Shown: in pieces, positions 18,949-28,558 of the stretch
Numbering within the stretch: position 1 is the first letter of the stretch
How the letters are laid out: the number at the start of each line of letters is the position of its first letter
Assembly: GCA_947258545.1 (NCBI GenBank)
Contig: CAMYJI010000011.1
Span: 1-56,735 of the forward strand
From: an uncultured Ectothiorhodospiraceae bacterium
GTDB lineage: Bacteria > Pseudomonadota > Gammaproteobacteria > UBA9214
Length of the DNA: 56,735 nucleotides
Reading direction: 5' to 3'
Made by a program: the position numbers and the translations under genes
Notes under the pieces: generated by a model
Databases searched by the model: none
What the model was told of the DNA's origin: nothing
Seen by the model: the letters and a program-made list of their open reading frames with translations, nothing else

Positions 18949-19198
18949 TTCACCGCAGAGACGCAGAGGAAGCGGAGAATTCATAAGTCTAAAACAGATT
19001 CACCGCAAAGGCGCAAAGAACGCAAAGGTCAAAATAAATACTTACCGCAGAGGCGCAGAGGACGCAGAGAAAAGAATAGTTATTTCAAAAACCTCGAACA
19101 TTTACTGTATCTATACACTGAAAAAGCATTATTAACCGAATAATAATAATTTATTTAAATGTTTTCTCAGCGTCCTCGGCGCCTCTGCGGTGATATTG
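18949..19198. repeat. Cluster of ACCGCAGAG-type repeats (three direct, one inverted)
   Basis: Plus-oriented copies begin with TTCACCGCAGAGACGCAGAG at 18950, TTCACCGCAAAGGCGCAAAG at 18999 and TTACCGCAGAGGCGCAGAGG at 19043. A minus-oriented copy (CAGCGTCCTCGGCGCCTC, then TGCGGTGA) lies at about 19168-19194. Each copy is itself a short tandem of the CGCAGAG/CGCAAAG unit. The spacing and orientation are irregular, so it is not a CRISPR. Confidence 0.85.
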
Positions 19199-19214
19199 TT
19201 TTTAGCATTATTGA

Positions 19215-19294
19215 TTCTTTGCGCTCTTTTCGCCTTTCGGCAACTGCGTCCTGCGTTGCTCTACCTCCTGCATCCATGCAGTCGTGCGGTGAGA
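19215..19294 (-). repeat. 80-bp dispersed repeat, copy B
   Basis: The reverse complement of this stretch matches 14561-14640 with three mismatches. It ends 22 bp from the recR stop codon, as copy A lies downstream of rhdA; both copies sit beside gene ends. Confidence 0.9.
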
Positions 19295-19315
19295 TGATAG
19301 TCGTTTAACTCGGCA

Positions 19316-19912
19316 CTAAAGTTCGGTGCGGCCGGCAAAGGCGTGCGACAGGGTATTGCCGTCGATATATTCCAGCTCGCCTCCCATGGGGACGCCATGC
19401 GCGATCCGGGTGACGCGAACCCCCCGGGCATGGGCCATTTCGCCAATGAAATGCGCGGTCGCCTCCCCTTCCACGGTGGGATTTGTGGCCAGGATCAGCT
19501 CCTGGACCTCGCCGGTCTGCAGGCGTGACTCCAGGCGGTCCAGGCCCAGTTCTTCCGGCCCAATGCCGTCCAGCGGTGACAGGTGTCCCATCAAAACGAA
19601 ATACAGCCCCTGGTAACCAATGGACTGCTCCAGGGCCAGTACATCCGCAGGCGTCTCCACTACGCACAGCAAACTGCGATCCCTGCGCACACTGGAGCAC
19701 AGGGTACAGCTGTCGTCCTCACTCAGGGTGCGGCAGTCACGGCAATGCCCGACCCGCTCCATCGACTGGTTCAGTGCCTCGGCCAACCGCCGGCCACCTT
19801 CGCGATCGTGCTCCAGCAGGTGATAGGCCATGCGCTGCGCGGATTTCGGGCCCACACCGGGCAGGCAGCGCAGGGAATCAATCAACTGCCCGATCAGGCG
19901 GGAGGTGCTCAT
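19316..19912 (-). CDS. recR: Recombination mediator RecR
   Basis: 198 residues. Helix-hairpin-helix [16 protein letters not shown] (about 14-29), a zinc finger C57-xx-C-x8-C-xx-C ([18 protein letters not shown]) and a Toprim domain with [12 protein letters not shown]. RecR loads RecA at gaps with RecFO. It follows ybaB by 5 bp in the classic dnaX-ybaB-recR order. Confidence 0.96.
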   Translation of the reverse strand: MSTSRLIGQLIDSLRCLPGVGPKSAQRMAYHLLEHDREGGRRLAEALNQSMERVGHCRDCRTLSEDDSCTLCSSVRRDRSLLCVVETPADVLALEQSIGYQGLYFVLMGHLSPLDGIGPEELGLDRLESRLQTGEVQELILATNPTVEGEATAHFIGEMAHARGVRVTRIAHGVPMGGELEYIDGNTLSHAFAGRTEL

Positions 19913-19917
19913 GGGTA

Positions 19918-20241
19918 TCAGAAAGGCAGCTTCATACCGGGCGGAAGATTGATGCCACCTGCGACACCGGCGAGACGCTCCTGGGTCGTTGATTCAACCT
20001 TGTGTACGGCATCGTTGACGGCCGCCGCAACCAGGTCCTCGAGCATGTCCTTGTCATCACCCAACAGACTGTCATCGATGGTGATACGCCGGACCTCATG
20101 CTTGCAAGTCATGACCACACTGACCATACCGCCCCCGGATTCCCCGGTGACTTCCAGTTTGGCAAGCTCTTCCTGGGCCTTCTGCATATTGGCCTGCATC
20201 TCCTGGGCCTGCTTCATCAAGTTACCTAATCCGCCTTTCAT
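19918..20241 (-). CDS. ybaB: YbaB/EbfC nucleoid-associated protein
   Basis: 107 residues. The N-terminal coiled-coil ([22 protein letters not shown]) and GKHEVR-like core ([15 protein letters not shown]) match YbaB, a dimeric DNA-binding protein. It lies 68 bp after dnaX and just before recR, the conserved gene order. ATG 20241 gives the standard length. Confidence 0.95.
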   Translation of the reverse strand: MKGGLGNLMKQAQEMQANMQKAQEELAKLEVTGESGGGMVSVVMTCKHEVRRITIDDSLLGDDKDMLEDLVAAAVNDAVHKVESTTQERLAGVAGGINLPPGMKLPF

Positions 20242-20309
20242 TGTCCTTACCTCAGTTTCCAGAGTTTTTGAATCATGCTGTTATTCCCGGTGACCTGGAG
20301 AAATCCAGG

Positions 20310-21905
20310 CTAGTCACGCGGGCGAATGGAATCGTAGTTGACTGTCGCCCCGAAGGTGTCCTGTAAAGCCTTTATGTTCTCATCGTTCTCGATCGATTCG
20401 ATGGCCTGTTGCTGGCGGTTTTCCTGTTCTCGCGCCTGCGTACGTGCCGGCGTCTCATTTTGCAGCGGTCCTTCCTCCAGGATCTTCAGCTTGACGTCGC
20501 GACCATAATACTTGCACAAGGCCTTTTCGATCTGCACGCTGCGTGTCTTGCTGAGCAGGCGTGCATGCGCCGGATCCACCGTCAGGGTCACCGCAGAGTC
20601 GGTAACCTGGTGCATGGCGCAGTTCACAGCCAGTTGATGCGTCAGACCCTTGAGGACAAGCTTGTCGATAATGTGCACCCACTCCCCCGTCGCGCCCCCG
20701 CCCTCCGGGGAGGTATTCACAGGCGTAGCAGGGGCCACCTTCTTCTCCGGTTTGGCACCACCCGCATGCCCTGGTGTTTCAGCCACCCTGCGCGTGGCGC
20801 CGTGTCCCGCATTGGTCGTGTCCGCGGGACGGAAGGCCAGCATGCGTAGCATCACCATCTCGAAACCGCCACGCGGCTCGGGGGAGAGGGAAAGGTCGCG
20901 CCGGCCGATGAGGCCGATCTGGTAGTAAAGCTGCACGTCCTCGGGAGAACACCGCTCTGCCAACCCGAGCACGGCATCCCGGTCCCCGAAGGTATCGTCG
21001 ATGGCATCCGGGAGGGCCTGGGCCAGGGCAACACGCTGCAGAATGGACAACATATCGGCCAGCAGGGCCACGTAGTCCGGGGCAAATTCGTCCGTGGCAC
21101 GGATTTCAGCCAGCAGACCAGCGGCATCATTGCCTGCCAGGCGATTCAGGATACGGTAGACCGAATCCCGGTCAATGCTACCGAGCATGGCACGCACCTC
21201 GTCCTCCAGTAGCTCGCCACTTGCGTAGGCGATGGCCTGATCCAGCAGGCTCAAGGCATCACGCAGGCTGCCATCAGCGGCAAAAGCAAGCTGCCGGATG
21301 GCGCCCTCGTCCGCCTTGATTTTCTCCTGCTTGAGGATGGACTCAAGCTGTCCGGTAATTTGCGGGACGGTCAGGCTCTTGAGATTGAATTGCAGGCAGC
21401 GCGAGAGGATAGTGACCGGCAGTTTCTGCGGGTCAGTCGTTGCCAGCAGGAATTTCACATGGGGCGGTGGTTCTTCGAGGGTCTTCAACAACGCATTGAA
21501 ACTGTGACCCGAAAGCATGTGCACCTCGTCTATGAGGTAGACCTTGTAACGCCCCCGGGTCGGTGCATACTGTACATTCTCAAGCAGTTCACGGGTGTCC
21601 TCGACCTTGGTACGTGAAGCCGCGTCCACCTCCACCAGATCGATAAAACGGCCGCTGTCGATTTCCTCACAGGCGCTGCATTTTCCACACGGGGTGGAGC
21701 CTACACCTTCCTCGCAGTTGAGGGACTTGGCAAAGATTCTGGCGATAGTCGTCTTGCCGACACCGCGGGTACCGGTAAACAGGTAGGCATGGTGCAGTCG
21801 GTCGTGGTCCAGGGCATTGACCAGTGCACGCCGGACATGCTCCTGCCCAACCAGCTCACTGAAATTACGCGGGCGCCATTTGCGCGCGAGGACCTGATAA
21901 CTCAT
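20310..21905 (-). CDS. dnaX: DNA polymerase III subunits tau/gamma
   Basis: 531 residues. The AAA+ clamp-loader domain has GTRGVGKTT (P loop, about 45-53), zinc-binding C64/C73/C76/C79, and the DEVHML box. A Pro/Ala/Lys linker (about 365-405) precedes the tau C-terminal domain that binds the polymerase. I see no AAAAAAG slippery heptamer at the linker (the PEKK codons read GAGAAGAAGG), so an E. coli-like gamma frameshift is not evident. The SRP RNA gene lies upstream on the same strand. Confidence 0.95.
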   Translation of the reverse strand: MSYQVLARKWRPRNFSELVGQEHVRRALVNALDHDRLHHAYLFTGTRGVGKTTIARIFAKSLNCEEGVGSTPCGKCSACEEIDSGRFIDLVEVDAASRTKVEDTRELLENVQYAPTRGRYKVYLIDEVHMLSGHSFNALLKTLEEPPPHVKFLLATTDPQKLPVTILSRCLQFNLKSLTVPQITGQLESILKQEKIKADEGAIRQLAFAADGSLRDALSLLDQAIAYASGELLEDEVRAMLGSIDRDSVYRILNRLAGNDAAGLLAEIRATDEFAPDYVALLADMLSILQRVALAQALPDAIDDTFGDRDAVLGLAERCSPEDVQLYYQIGLIGRRDLSLSPEPRGGFEMVMLRMLAFRPADTTNAGHGATRRVAETPGHAGGAKPEKKVAPATPVNTSPEGGGATGEWVHIIDKLVLKGLTHQLAVNCAMHQVTDSAVTLTVDPAHARLLSKTRSVQIEKALCKYYGRDVKLKILEEGPLQNETPARTQAREQENRQQQAIESIENDENIKALQDTFGATVNYDSIRPRD

Positions 21906-22010
21906 AGACGGATGTGCCTAGTTACTAACGGGGACCCGGACCAGAATGTCGGGATACTTTCGTACCCGGTAGTATATCACCCACGGTTGTCGCGGTAATA
22001 AGCAGGACGG

Positions 22011-22103
22011 GAGGCGACCTGTACCAGCCACACCCCGGCGCTCGAATCCACTGCTGCCGCTGCTCCCTTCCGGGCCTGACGGGGTTCACAGCTTATCGTC
22101 GCG
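22011..22103 (-). ncRNA. ffs: 4.5S RNA of the signal recognition particle (bacterial small SRP RNA)
   Basis: On the minus strand the conserved apical hairpin reads GTCAGGCCCGGAAGGGAGCAG, with the GGAA tetraloop and the asymmetric internal loop recognised by Ffh. The matching 3' side contains CGCCGGGGTGTGGCTGG. Terminal pairing is GCGAC (22102-22098) with GTCGC (22018-22014). Position just upstream of dnaX on the same strand is common in gammaproteobacteria. The exact ends are estimated from pairing. Confidence 0.92.
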
Positions 22104-22416
22104 AAGGGACCGGCACAAGCCGCCATAAACAGTTACAAAGAAACAATTTTCATGTTCATACACCACCCGTGCATGCCTGCACCCATGGTGGCAATCAGGG
22201 TCGGATAATAGCACAAGAAATTGCCCTATTGGGCTCATGCCCGCCACACACCTGCGGCGAGGACGGTGGAAGTTTCCGCTGGGATACACCTGCACCGACC
22301 GGGGCAGCGCAGGCTCGATAGGCGCCATCCCTGGCACCAACCGGCACAGGGGAAACCGGAGCATCAATGGCTTGAATATAAAATCTGGACCGGTCATCCC
22401 GGCGGGCAGGAGGCAG
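22104..22416. other. Gap between the SRP RNA and the histidine kinase gene
   Basis: 313 bp without a convincing gene; a minus-strand reading of about 100 codons here overlaps the SRP RNA and has no recognisable domain. It should carry the ffs promoter near its left end. Confidence 0.5.
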
Positions 22417-25185
22417 CTACTCTTCGGGCATAGCCCGGCCGGTCATGAGTTCCTTCGCCATAACTTCCAGTTCCGCGAGCATGGCATCGGTCTCTGCCTG
22501 CTCGCCGGCAGCGACCATCTGCTGGAGCAGGCCGATCTTTTCGTGGAATACACTCAGGCCGAAATACCCCGCCAGACCTTTCAATTGGTGCACATGGTCG
22601 CGCATGCCCTCGATGTCCTTGTCACTGAAGGTATTGCGCAGGCTTTGCAGCTGCAGGCTCAACTCATCATGCAACAGAGGCCGTAACTCACCCGGGATAC
22701 TGCCATCCCGATCTTCACTGCAGCCGCCATTCTGCCCGTCTGTGTTATCACTCGAAAGCGCGTGTAGCTGAGTCACGCTCCTGCGCCTGTTACCCCATTT
22801 GTAGAGAACATCTGTCAGCTTGACATCGGTGACCGGCTTGTAAATGCAGCCATCGATACCAGTCGCATCCAGGCACTGATCACTATCAGCAAAGACGTCT
22901 GCCGTGAGGGCGACTATCGGTGTCTGCCGGTTCAGTCCACGGCGTATCGTCTGTGCCGCACTCACCCCTCCCATCACCGGCATATGGATATCCATCAGGA
23001 TAAGGTCAAACAACTCCTTCCCGGCACACTTCACGGCTTCCGCACCATCCGATGCTATCTGTACCGACACACCCAGATCATTCAGCAGCCTGATAATCAG
23101 CTCGCGGTTGAAACGATTGTCCTCAGCAACCAAAATACGCATGCCCTCAAAATCGTTGCCGGTGGTCACACTGGCGGATGCGGGTGACCTCAGGCCGTTG
23201 TCTTTCACCACCTGAGAAATTCCGAGCATTCCACACACGTTCCTCAACAGAACATTACTCAACGGAGGTTTGGGCATTGCCTGGATGTTGCGGTCGTCCG
23301 GGACAGGGACTTCTAATTTATAGGCCTCGTCCCCGACCAGAATCAATACCGGCATACCGGGCCACGGTGCTGTCGCATTCACCAGATCGCCAATGGCGGA
23401 ATCACCACTCTCCTGCGTCGACAGTCCGAATACCAGCAAGTGGTAGGGTTCATTGTCGATCTCCGCGGAACGCAGCAATTTGAGCGCCCTGTTCCACTCA
23501 CCCACATTGAAAACGCTGGCATCCCAGGAGATAAAGCGGTTCCGCAATGCCCGCCGGGAGTAGTCGTTTTTATCATATATCAGCATTTTGACGCCTGACA
23601 GGTAACGCTGCGTTCGCTGGTCCGCCATTTCTGACATCCTTGCAGGCACCGTAAACCAGAATGTCGAGCCCTGTCCCGGCGTGCTCCTCAGACCCATCTC
23701 GCCATCGAGAAGATCAACCAGCTTCTTGCTGATCGAAAGCCCGAGCCCCGTACCGCCAAACTGTCGGCTGATTGCAAAACTTGCCTGCTGAAACGGTTCG
23801 AAGACAATCTTTTTCACCTCGTTACTCAGACCAATCCCCGTATCTGTCACCTCGATACGGGTGGTCACTTGCTGCCCGTCTTTCTCAGCCACCGACACCT
23901 CCACAACCACGTGCCCGCTCTCGGTGAACTTGATCGCGTTGTTCAACAGGTTGGTCACGACCTGGTTTATGCGGTTGCCATCAGTGAAGATCTTCTCGGG
24001 TACGTCTGAATGCAAAAGCAGCACCAGTTCGAGGCCCTTCTCATGGGCAGAAGCACTCAGCATGCTGACTACAGTTTCGAGCGATTCACGCAAGTTAAAG
24101 AGTGTCGGCTCTATGGCCAGAGAACCGGACTCCAGCCGGGAAATATTGAGTATGTCGTCAATTACAGAGAGCAATGCGGACGCAGCCTGTGAAACGGTAT
24201 TGGTATACTCCCGCTGCTGTTCCGTTTGCTGCGTCTTCTCGAGCAGGCTGGAAAATCCGATAACGGCATTCAGCGGGGTGCGGATCTCATGGCTCATTTT
24301 CGCCAGGAATTCCGCTTTCGCCTCTCCCGCCTGCAAGGCCGCCGTGCGTGCCTCATCGAGCTCCCGGTTCCTGATTTCCAGGCTTTTTACGGTGCTTCTC
24401 AAGTCCGATGTTGCCTGGCTCACCTCGGCCGAAAGCCTGTCCTGTGCCTGCCCGATGGTAGCTGCCATCGAGTTGACACCCTCGGCAAGGGTGGCAAGTT
24501 CGCCTCCAAAGGCGACAGGAATCCGTTCTTCAAGCTTTCCTCTGCTTAATCGCCCGACCGTTTCGATGATTCGACCGACAGGCCCGGTCACACTGCGACC
24601 GATCATCAGCGCCAGCAATGCACTCAGGAGGATACCGGCCAACATCATCAGGATGCTGTTGCGCAGGATCTGCGCCTGCCTTGCCCGGCTCGCCTGCCTG
24701 GACAAATGCACCTCAACCCAGCCAAGGACGTTGCTGTTTGCCTCGTTGAATCCCTGTTCCTCACCGAACGGAAAATCGGAGACCGGCACCTGGCTGGAAC
24801 GGATCGGAGCCATGAAGACCAGCGTTTTTTCCTGTTGCCGATATGCGGCTGGTTCGGCGTTCTCCGACTGGTCGCGATTATCACTCCGCAAGACTACATT
24901 TTTTTCCAAATCACGAATGGTCACGGAATGCACATCCGGTTCATTCAGTGCAAGCCGCAGCACCGGTGTCAGCATGTCGCGATTTTCCGCAAACAGACCG
25001 AATTCACTCAAGGGTGCCAGGTAATTGACGAGCGCGGTCCCGCGTTGCAGCAATTGCTGCTCCACATCTCGCAACCGGGCTGTGGTCATGTAGTAACCAA
25101 GCGTGAGGGTCACGACCACCAATGGTACGAGAGCGCTGATCAGCACACGCGTCTTGATTCCCCGGCTATTGAACCAGCCCATCAT
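22417..25185 (-). CDS. Hybrid sensor histidine kinase with pseudo-receiver, receiver and HPt domains
   Basis: 922 residues. Membrane helix about 13-31; periplasmic sensor about 32-175; second helix about 176-197; HAMP; HisKA with phospho-accepting H299 (MSHEIRTPLNAV); HATPase with NLLNNAIKF, DTGIGLS and GGTGLGLSI. A receiver-like domain (about 530-655) lacks the phosphorylatable aspartate (G587 at the expected site). A true receiver follows with D732 (LILMDIHMP), then an HPt domain with H866 (HQLKG). The layout is BarA/GacS-like. Its start overlaps the stop of the binding-protein gene by 4 bp, suggesting that protein feeds ligand information to the kinase. Confidence 0.93.
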   Translation of the reverse strand: MMGWFNSRGIKTRVLISALVPLVVVTLTLGYYMTTARLRDVEQQLLQRGTALVNYLAPLSEFGLFAENRDMLTPVLRLALNEPDVHSVTIRDLEKNVVLRSDNRDQSENAEPAAYRQQEKTLVFMAPIRSSQVPVSDFPFGEEQGFNEANSNVLGWVEVHLSRQASRARQAQILRNSILMMLAGILLSALLALMIGRSVTGPVGRIIETVGRLSRGKLEERIPVAFGGELATLAEGVNSMAATIGQAQDRLSAEVSQATSDLRSTVKSLEIRNRELDEARTAALQAGEAKAEFLAKMSHEIRTPLNAVIGFSSLLEKTQQTEQQREYTNTVSQAASALLSVIDDILNISRLESGSLAIEPTLFNLRESLETVVSMLSASAHEKGLELVLLLHSDVPEKIFTDGNRINQVVTNLLNNAIKFTESGHVVVEVSVAEKDGQQVTTRIEVTDTGIGLSNEVKKIVFEPFQQASFAISRQFGGTGLGLSISKKLVDLLDGEMGLRSTPGQGSTFWFTVPARMSEMADQRTQRYLSGVKMLIYDKNDYSRRALRNRFISWDASVFNVGEWNRALKLLRSAEIDNEPYHLLVFGLSTQESGDSAIGDLVNATAPWPGMPVLILVGDEAYKLEVPVPDDRNIQAMPKPPLSNVLLRNVCGMLGISQVVKDNGLRSPASASVTTGNDFEGMRILVAEDNRFNRELIIRLLNDLGVSVQIASDGAEAVKCAGKELFDLILMDIHMPVMGGVSAAQTIRRGLNRQTPIVALTADVFADSDQCLDATGIDGCIYKPVTDVKLTDVLYKWGNRRRSVTQLHALSSDNTDGQNGGCSEDRDGSIPGELRPLLHDELSLQLQSLRNTFSDKDIEGMRDHVHQLKGLAGYFGLSVFHEKIGLLQQMVAAGEQAETDAMLAELEVMAKELMTGRAMPEE

Positions 25186-26174
25186 TCCGCTTGCTCTCCT
25201 TCCTCAGCCTGAATCAATTGCCGCAGTAACCAGTCCTCATCAGGCAATGACAAGCCGATCGAACGCGCAACCGATTTGTTCAGGCCCAAACTGAAATATT
25301 TGGGATAAATCTGTGCAGGCAAGCTGGCGGGATTGCCCACGATATAATCGTGGGCCACCTCCGCCGCCTGCCGGCCGATTTGCTCCGGCGTTGAATAGAC
25401 AGCCGCCAGTGCACCGGCATCAACATAGGCCATGGAAAAGCCTATAACCGGCAGCCTGTTCTGATAGGCGAGGTACAACAACCACTTGGCGGTACTCGGA
25501 TTGAGTGCAACACTGTCGTATACCGCCAACAGGGCATCATTGTCCTTGATCAGCCCTTCGATGGCCGGCACCGGGTTCGCGTCATCATCGACCACGGCCG
25601 TATTCAACTCCAGGCCGGTCGTTGCGGCCGCTGCGTGGTATTCCGCAGATTCCTGACTCGAGACAGGCCCCCAAAGAATACCGACCCTGAGAGGCCCGAA
25701 AAGCAGGCTCTTTACCAGCCGCAAGCGCCGCGAGGGCGGCTGATCAAGAACAATGCCGGCGAGTTTACCGGTACGGTGTCTCCTGCTGGCAGATTCAGAC
25801 GCATTCAGCAAGGTATTGAAGGTTACTTTTGGCGTCACAACACTCAGTGCAGGGATATCTACATCCGCTTCAATCAGCTTGCGGGTTGCGCGGCTACCGA
25901 TCGCGATGACCAACTCGGGATGTGAATCGTTGAAATCAATGTCACCGTCACGACCGTCCTCGCCCAGCTTCCTGATGTCGAGTACTGCCGTGATGTTTTC
26001 ATATTCATCGAGACGTTGCTTGAAGCCGCGCATGGTCTGCAAATGGACTTCCATATCACCACTCAGTAACAGCATGATACGTGGAGTCAGCTCTGCCGCT
26101 CGGACAGGTAGCATTGTTACCGTGACGGCGAGCAGCAATATACACAGAAATCTAAGTGTTATGATCGGCTTCAT
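25182..26174 (-). CDS. Periplasmic ABC-type substrate-binding protein (COG2984-like), no transporter nearby
   Basis: 330 residues with a signal peptide (about 1-26, ending PVRAAE). The body resembles the TrpX/COG2984 group of binding proteins: two lobes, with SHPELVIAIGSRATRKL and a C-terminal VYSTPEQIGRQAAEVAHDYI. No lipobox is seen. No permease or ATPase gene is adjacent. Its gene overlaps the hybrid kinase gene and follows the TonB-dependent receptor, so a sensory role is more likely than uptake. The ligand cannot be read from sequence. Confidence 0.85.
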   Translation of the reverse strand: MKPIITLRFLCILLLAVTVTMLPVRAAELTPRIMLLLSGDMEVHLQTMRGFKQRLDEYENITAVLDIRKLGEDGRDGDIDFNDSHPELVIAIGSRATRKLIEADVDIPALSVVTPKVTFNTLLNASESASRRHRTGKLAGIVLDQPPSRRLRLVKSLLFGPLRVGILWGPVSSQESAEYHAAAATTGLELNTAVVDDDANPVPAIEGLIKDNDALLAVYDSVALNPSTAKWLLYLAYQNRLPVIGFSMAYVDAGALAAVYSTPEQIGRQAAEVAHDYIVGNPASLPAQIYPKYFSLGLNKSVARSIGLSLPDEDWLLRQLIQAEEGEQAE

Positions 26175-26230
26175 CTTCCCATCAGTGCTGGCAGTCCTGC
26201 CTTACAACATCTCCATGTACGTTACTTGTC

Positions 26231-28366
26231 TCACGGGAGAGAGAGACTGAACTGAAAATAGGCCCGGGTTTCAAAGACGTTATCCACCCGAAATTCGCGG
26301 TAATCCCTACCCAGGTTCTGTATTAACAGGGCCAGATCACCCTTTGATGCACCCACCTTGAACCTTTTCGCAAGCCGCGTATCGACCCGTGTATAGCTGG
26401 GCACAGCATCCCCGTCACCCCCCCAGGTCATGGCGCTGGCGCCATAGACACCCAGGCTGGCTTCCCAGCCGGAGCCAAAGGCATAACCTCCCAGCAGGCT
26501 GTAGGTATGTTCGGGAATAAATTGCTTATACGCCTTGCACTTCGGTGTAAAGCCGTTTTCGTCGAGGACCTCGGGGCATACCGATGGGCGCAAAAGTTCA
26601 TTCGTGATCTGACTGACAAAGATTCCCGATGAATCGGTATAGGCATATTGAAGTGTCAGAAATGTCGCATGGCTTGGCCGATAGCTCAGTTGCACCTCGA
26701 CGCCGTTAATATCAAGGTCACCTATGTCCTCGGTCGTGAAAAACAGATTCTCCGGTAGCCCGAAGGGATTGAGAACCGATGGTCGTTCATCCTTAATCAC
26801 GCCTATGACATTCTCGATTTCCTCGCGGTAGAGCTTTATATCCAGTGTCAGTGCCTGCTTGGGCCAGCGCCCTACATAGCCAAGCTCATAGGAGGTGATT
26901 TCCTCGGGATCTTCCAGCCCGGTACTCGAACGGAATCCCAACAGCAGCTCCCCGTCATTGAAGCGAAAGGCATTGAACTCATGCTCCTCGAACAGGGACG
27001 GTATCCGGTAGGCCCGCGCCGCGCTGGTTCGCACGGTGTGGTTCGGTGAGAGGTGAAAATTGAGGCCTAGGCGCGGTGAAATCTGGGTATCGACAATGTC
27101 ATCGTCTTCGATCATTGCACCCGCATTTACCATCATGTGTTCCGTCAGTTGACCTTCCGCATTCACGAATAGGCGCTTGACAAGGTCGTCCTCGTCCTGC
27201 CTGAACCAGTAACGCCCGCCGATCGTGTCATGGCGCAGGCTGCCACCCCAGGCAATCCGTAACTCATCCCGGGGCTGCAGAGTGTGCTGGAATTCCAGAT
27301 CAAAGCGATCAGTATGGGTGTTGTAGAAACCATGATTGATTGTCTGGTCCGGCTGGCCGAACGCGGCCTCGAACACTTCCGGTGTCAATCCAAAGATCCC
27401 GGACAAGGGACCGATCTGAAATGTATCCTCCATGTCCAGGTAGTTGTAGTAAAACTGGACATAAAACGATTCTGCAGGGGACAAGGCCCGGTTCCAGCGC
27501 AGGTAACCGTAACTGGTCGTGACCTCGCGGTCGCGTGCCAGGTCCAGCGGATCATCGATCTCCGCCACGCCATAATCACCACCCGCACTCCCCAACTGCA
27601 TATCCAGCTGGTCCCGCGCATTCAGCTGGTAGTTACCCCTGAATGACAGCTTGCCCACCTTGGCGTCATCACTGATGATGGGGTCGTCAAAACCCATGTC
27701 CTCACGGTAACTGCCGCTGACCCGGTACTCAAAATCACCGGCCTTCCCGCCGTAGCGGAACATCCCGATGCCGGTGTCCCGGCTTCCCCCGGTAGCCTTC
27801 AGGTAAGCGCCCTGGACCTGGAAGGGCTGCCGCGTAATGATATTGATGACGCCCTTGAAGGCGTTGGCACCGTAGCTGGTCACGTTGGGGCCGCGTGTGA
27901 CCTCGATGCGTTCGATGTCCTCGATCTCCAGCGCCAGGTTGATCCAGTCGACGCTGGAGAATACCGGCGTGTACACCGAACGGCCGTCGATCATCACCAG
28001 CAGGCGGCGCGGAAAATTGTTGGCTACGCCATGAGAGGTTACGGCGAACTGGTTGCCGGAGATGTGGGCCACCTGAAAGCCCGGGACCAGCCGGAACATG
28101 TCGACCAGGTTGATGGCACCGGAGGCCCGGATCATCTCTCGGTCGATCACGGTCACCGATGCCGGGGAGTCCTCCGGACGCTGGGCCAGCCGGGTGACCG
28201 AACTGACCATTGGAATGTCGGCCAGCACGTCCTCTTCCGTCGGCAGACCAGCAGCCGCCAGGGGCCTACCGGCTGGCAGGAATAACAGCAGGATTAACTG
28301 CAACATCAGAAAAGTCGGGCAGTCAATGCTACCGGGATAATTTTGATTATCAGAGAATAAAGTCAT
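26231..28366 (-). CDS. TonB-dependent outer-membrane receptor
   Basis: About 711 residues from ATG 28366. A hydrophobic signal segment (residues about 20-40) is followed by a plug domain (PASVTVIDREMIRASGA; LLVMIDGRSVY; IERIEVTRGPN; GVINIITR) and a beta-barrel ending in the terminal aromatic pattern AYFQFSLSL. No TonB box can be assigned with certainty. A TTG start 21 bp upstream is possible; neither start has a good Shine-Dalgarno. Followed by the binding-protein gene after 56 bp. Substrate unknown. Confidence 0.9.
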   Translation of the reverse strand: MTLFSDNQNYPGSIDCPTFLMLQLILLLFLPAGRPLAAAGLPTEEDVLADIPMVSSVTRLAQRPEDSPASVTVIDREMIRASGAINLVDMFRLVPGFQVAHISGNQFAVTSHGVANNFPRRLLVMIDGRSVYTPVFSSVDWINLALEIEDIERIEVTRGPNVTSYGANAFKGVINIITRQPFQVQGAYLKATGGSRDTGIGMFRYGGKAGDFEYRVSGSYREDMGFDDPIISDDAKVGKLSFRGNYQLNARDQLDMQLGSAGGDYGVAEIDDPLDLARDREVTTSYGYLRWNRALSPAESFYVQFYYNYLDMEDTFQIGPLSGIFGLTPEVFEAAFGQPDQTINHGFYNTHTDRFDLEFQHTLQPRDELRIAWGGSLRHDTIGGRYWFRQDEDDLVKRLFVNAEGQLTEHMMVNAGAMIEDDDIVDTQISPRLGLNFHLSPNHTVRTSAARAYRIPSLFEEHEFNAFRFNDGELLLGFRSSTGLEDPEEITSYELGYVGRWPKQALTLDIKLYREEIENVIGVIKDERPSVLNPFGLPENLFFTTEDIGDLDINGVEVQLSYRPSHATFLTLQYAYTDSSGIFVSQITNELLRPSVCPEVLDENGFTPKCKAYKQFIPEHTYSLLGGYAFGSGWEASLGVYGASAMTWGGDGDAVPSYTRVDTRLAKRFKVGASKGDLALLIQNLGRDYREFRVDNVFETRAYFQFSLSLP

Positions 28367-28558
28367 ATGAGCACGCTTTAGTAACAATCTTGATTGGAAT
28401 TGAGTTTAGCGGGAGTAAGGCAGGGAACGTCAGGATCTGATTTTCATCAAACCACCCTGGTTCTGAAGATCCAGCGAGAGCACTTGATATTGTATTTATA
28501 AACTTATCTTGCTTCGCAGAGTGCACAGATTTATACCCGATGCCTGCACCCGTATCAT

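Larger units (their letters stand above)
18921..19315. other. Repeat-filled gap between hinT and recR
   Basis: About 395 bp with no gene; almost all of it consists of ACCGCAGAG-type repeats and the 80-bp repeat copy B. The central AT-rich part (about 19080-19160) separates plus-oriented from minus-oriented copies. Confidence 0.75.

Noticed and set aside
18949..19198. CRISPR-like array
   Set aside because: The repeats are irregular in spacing and orientation and are internally repetitive; no spacer-like uniform units and no cas genes.
22086..22397. Minus-strand reading of 103 codons between ffs and the kinase gene
   Set aside because: Overlaps the SRP RNA and shows no family pattern.
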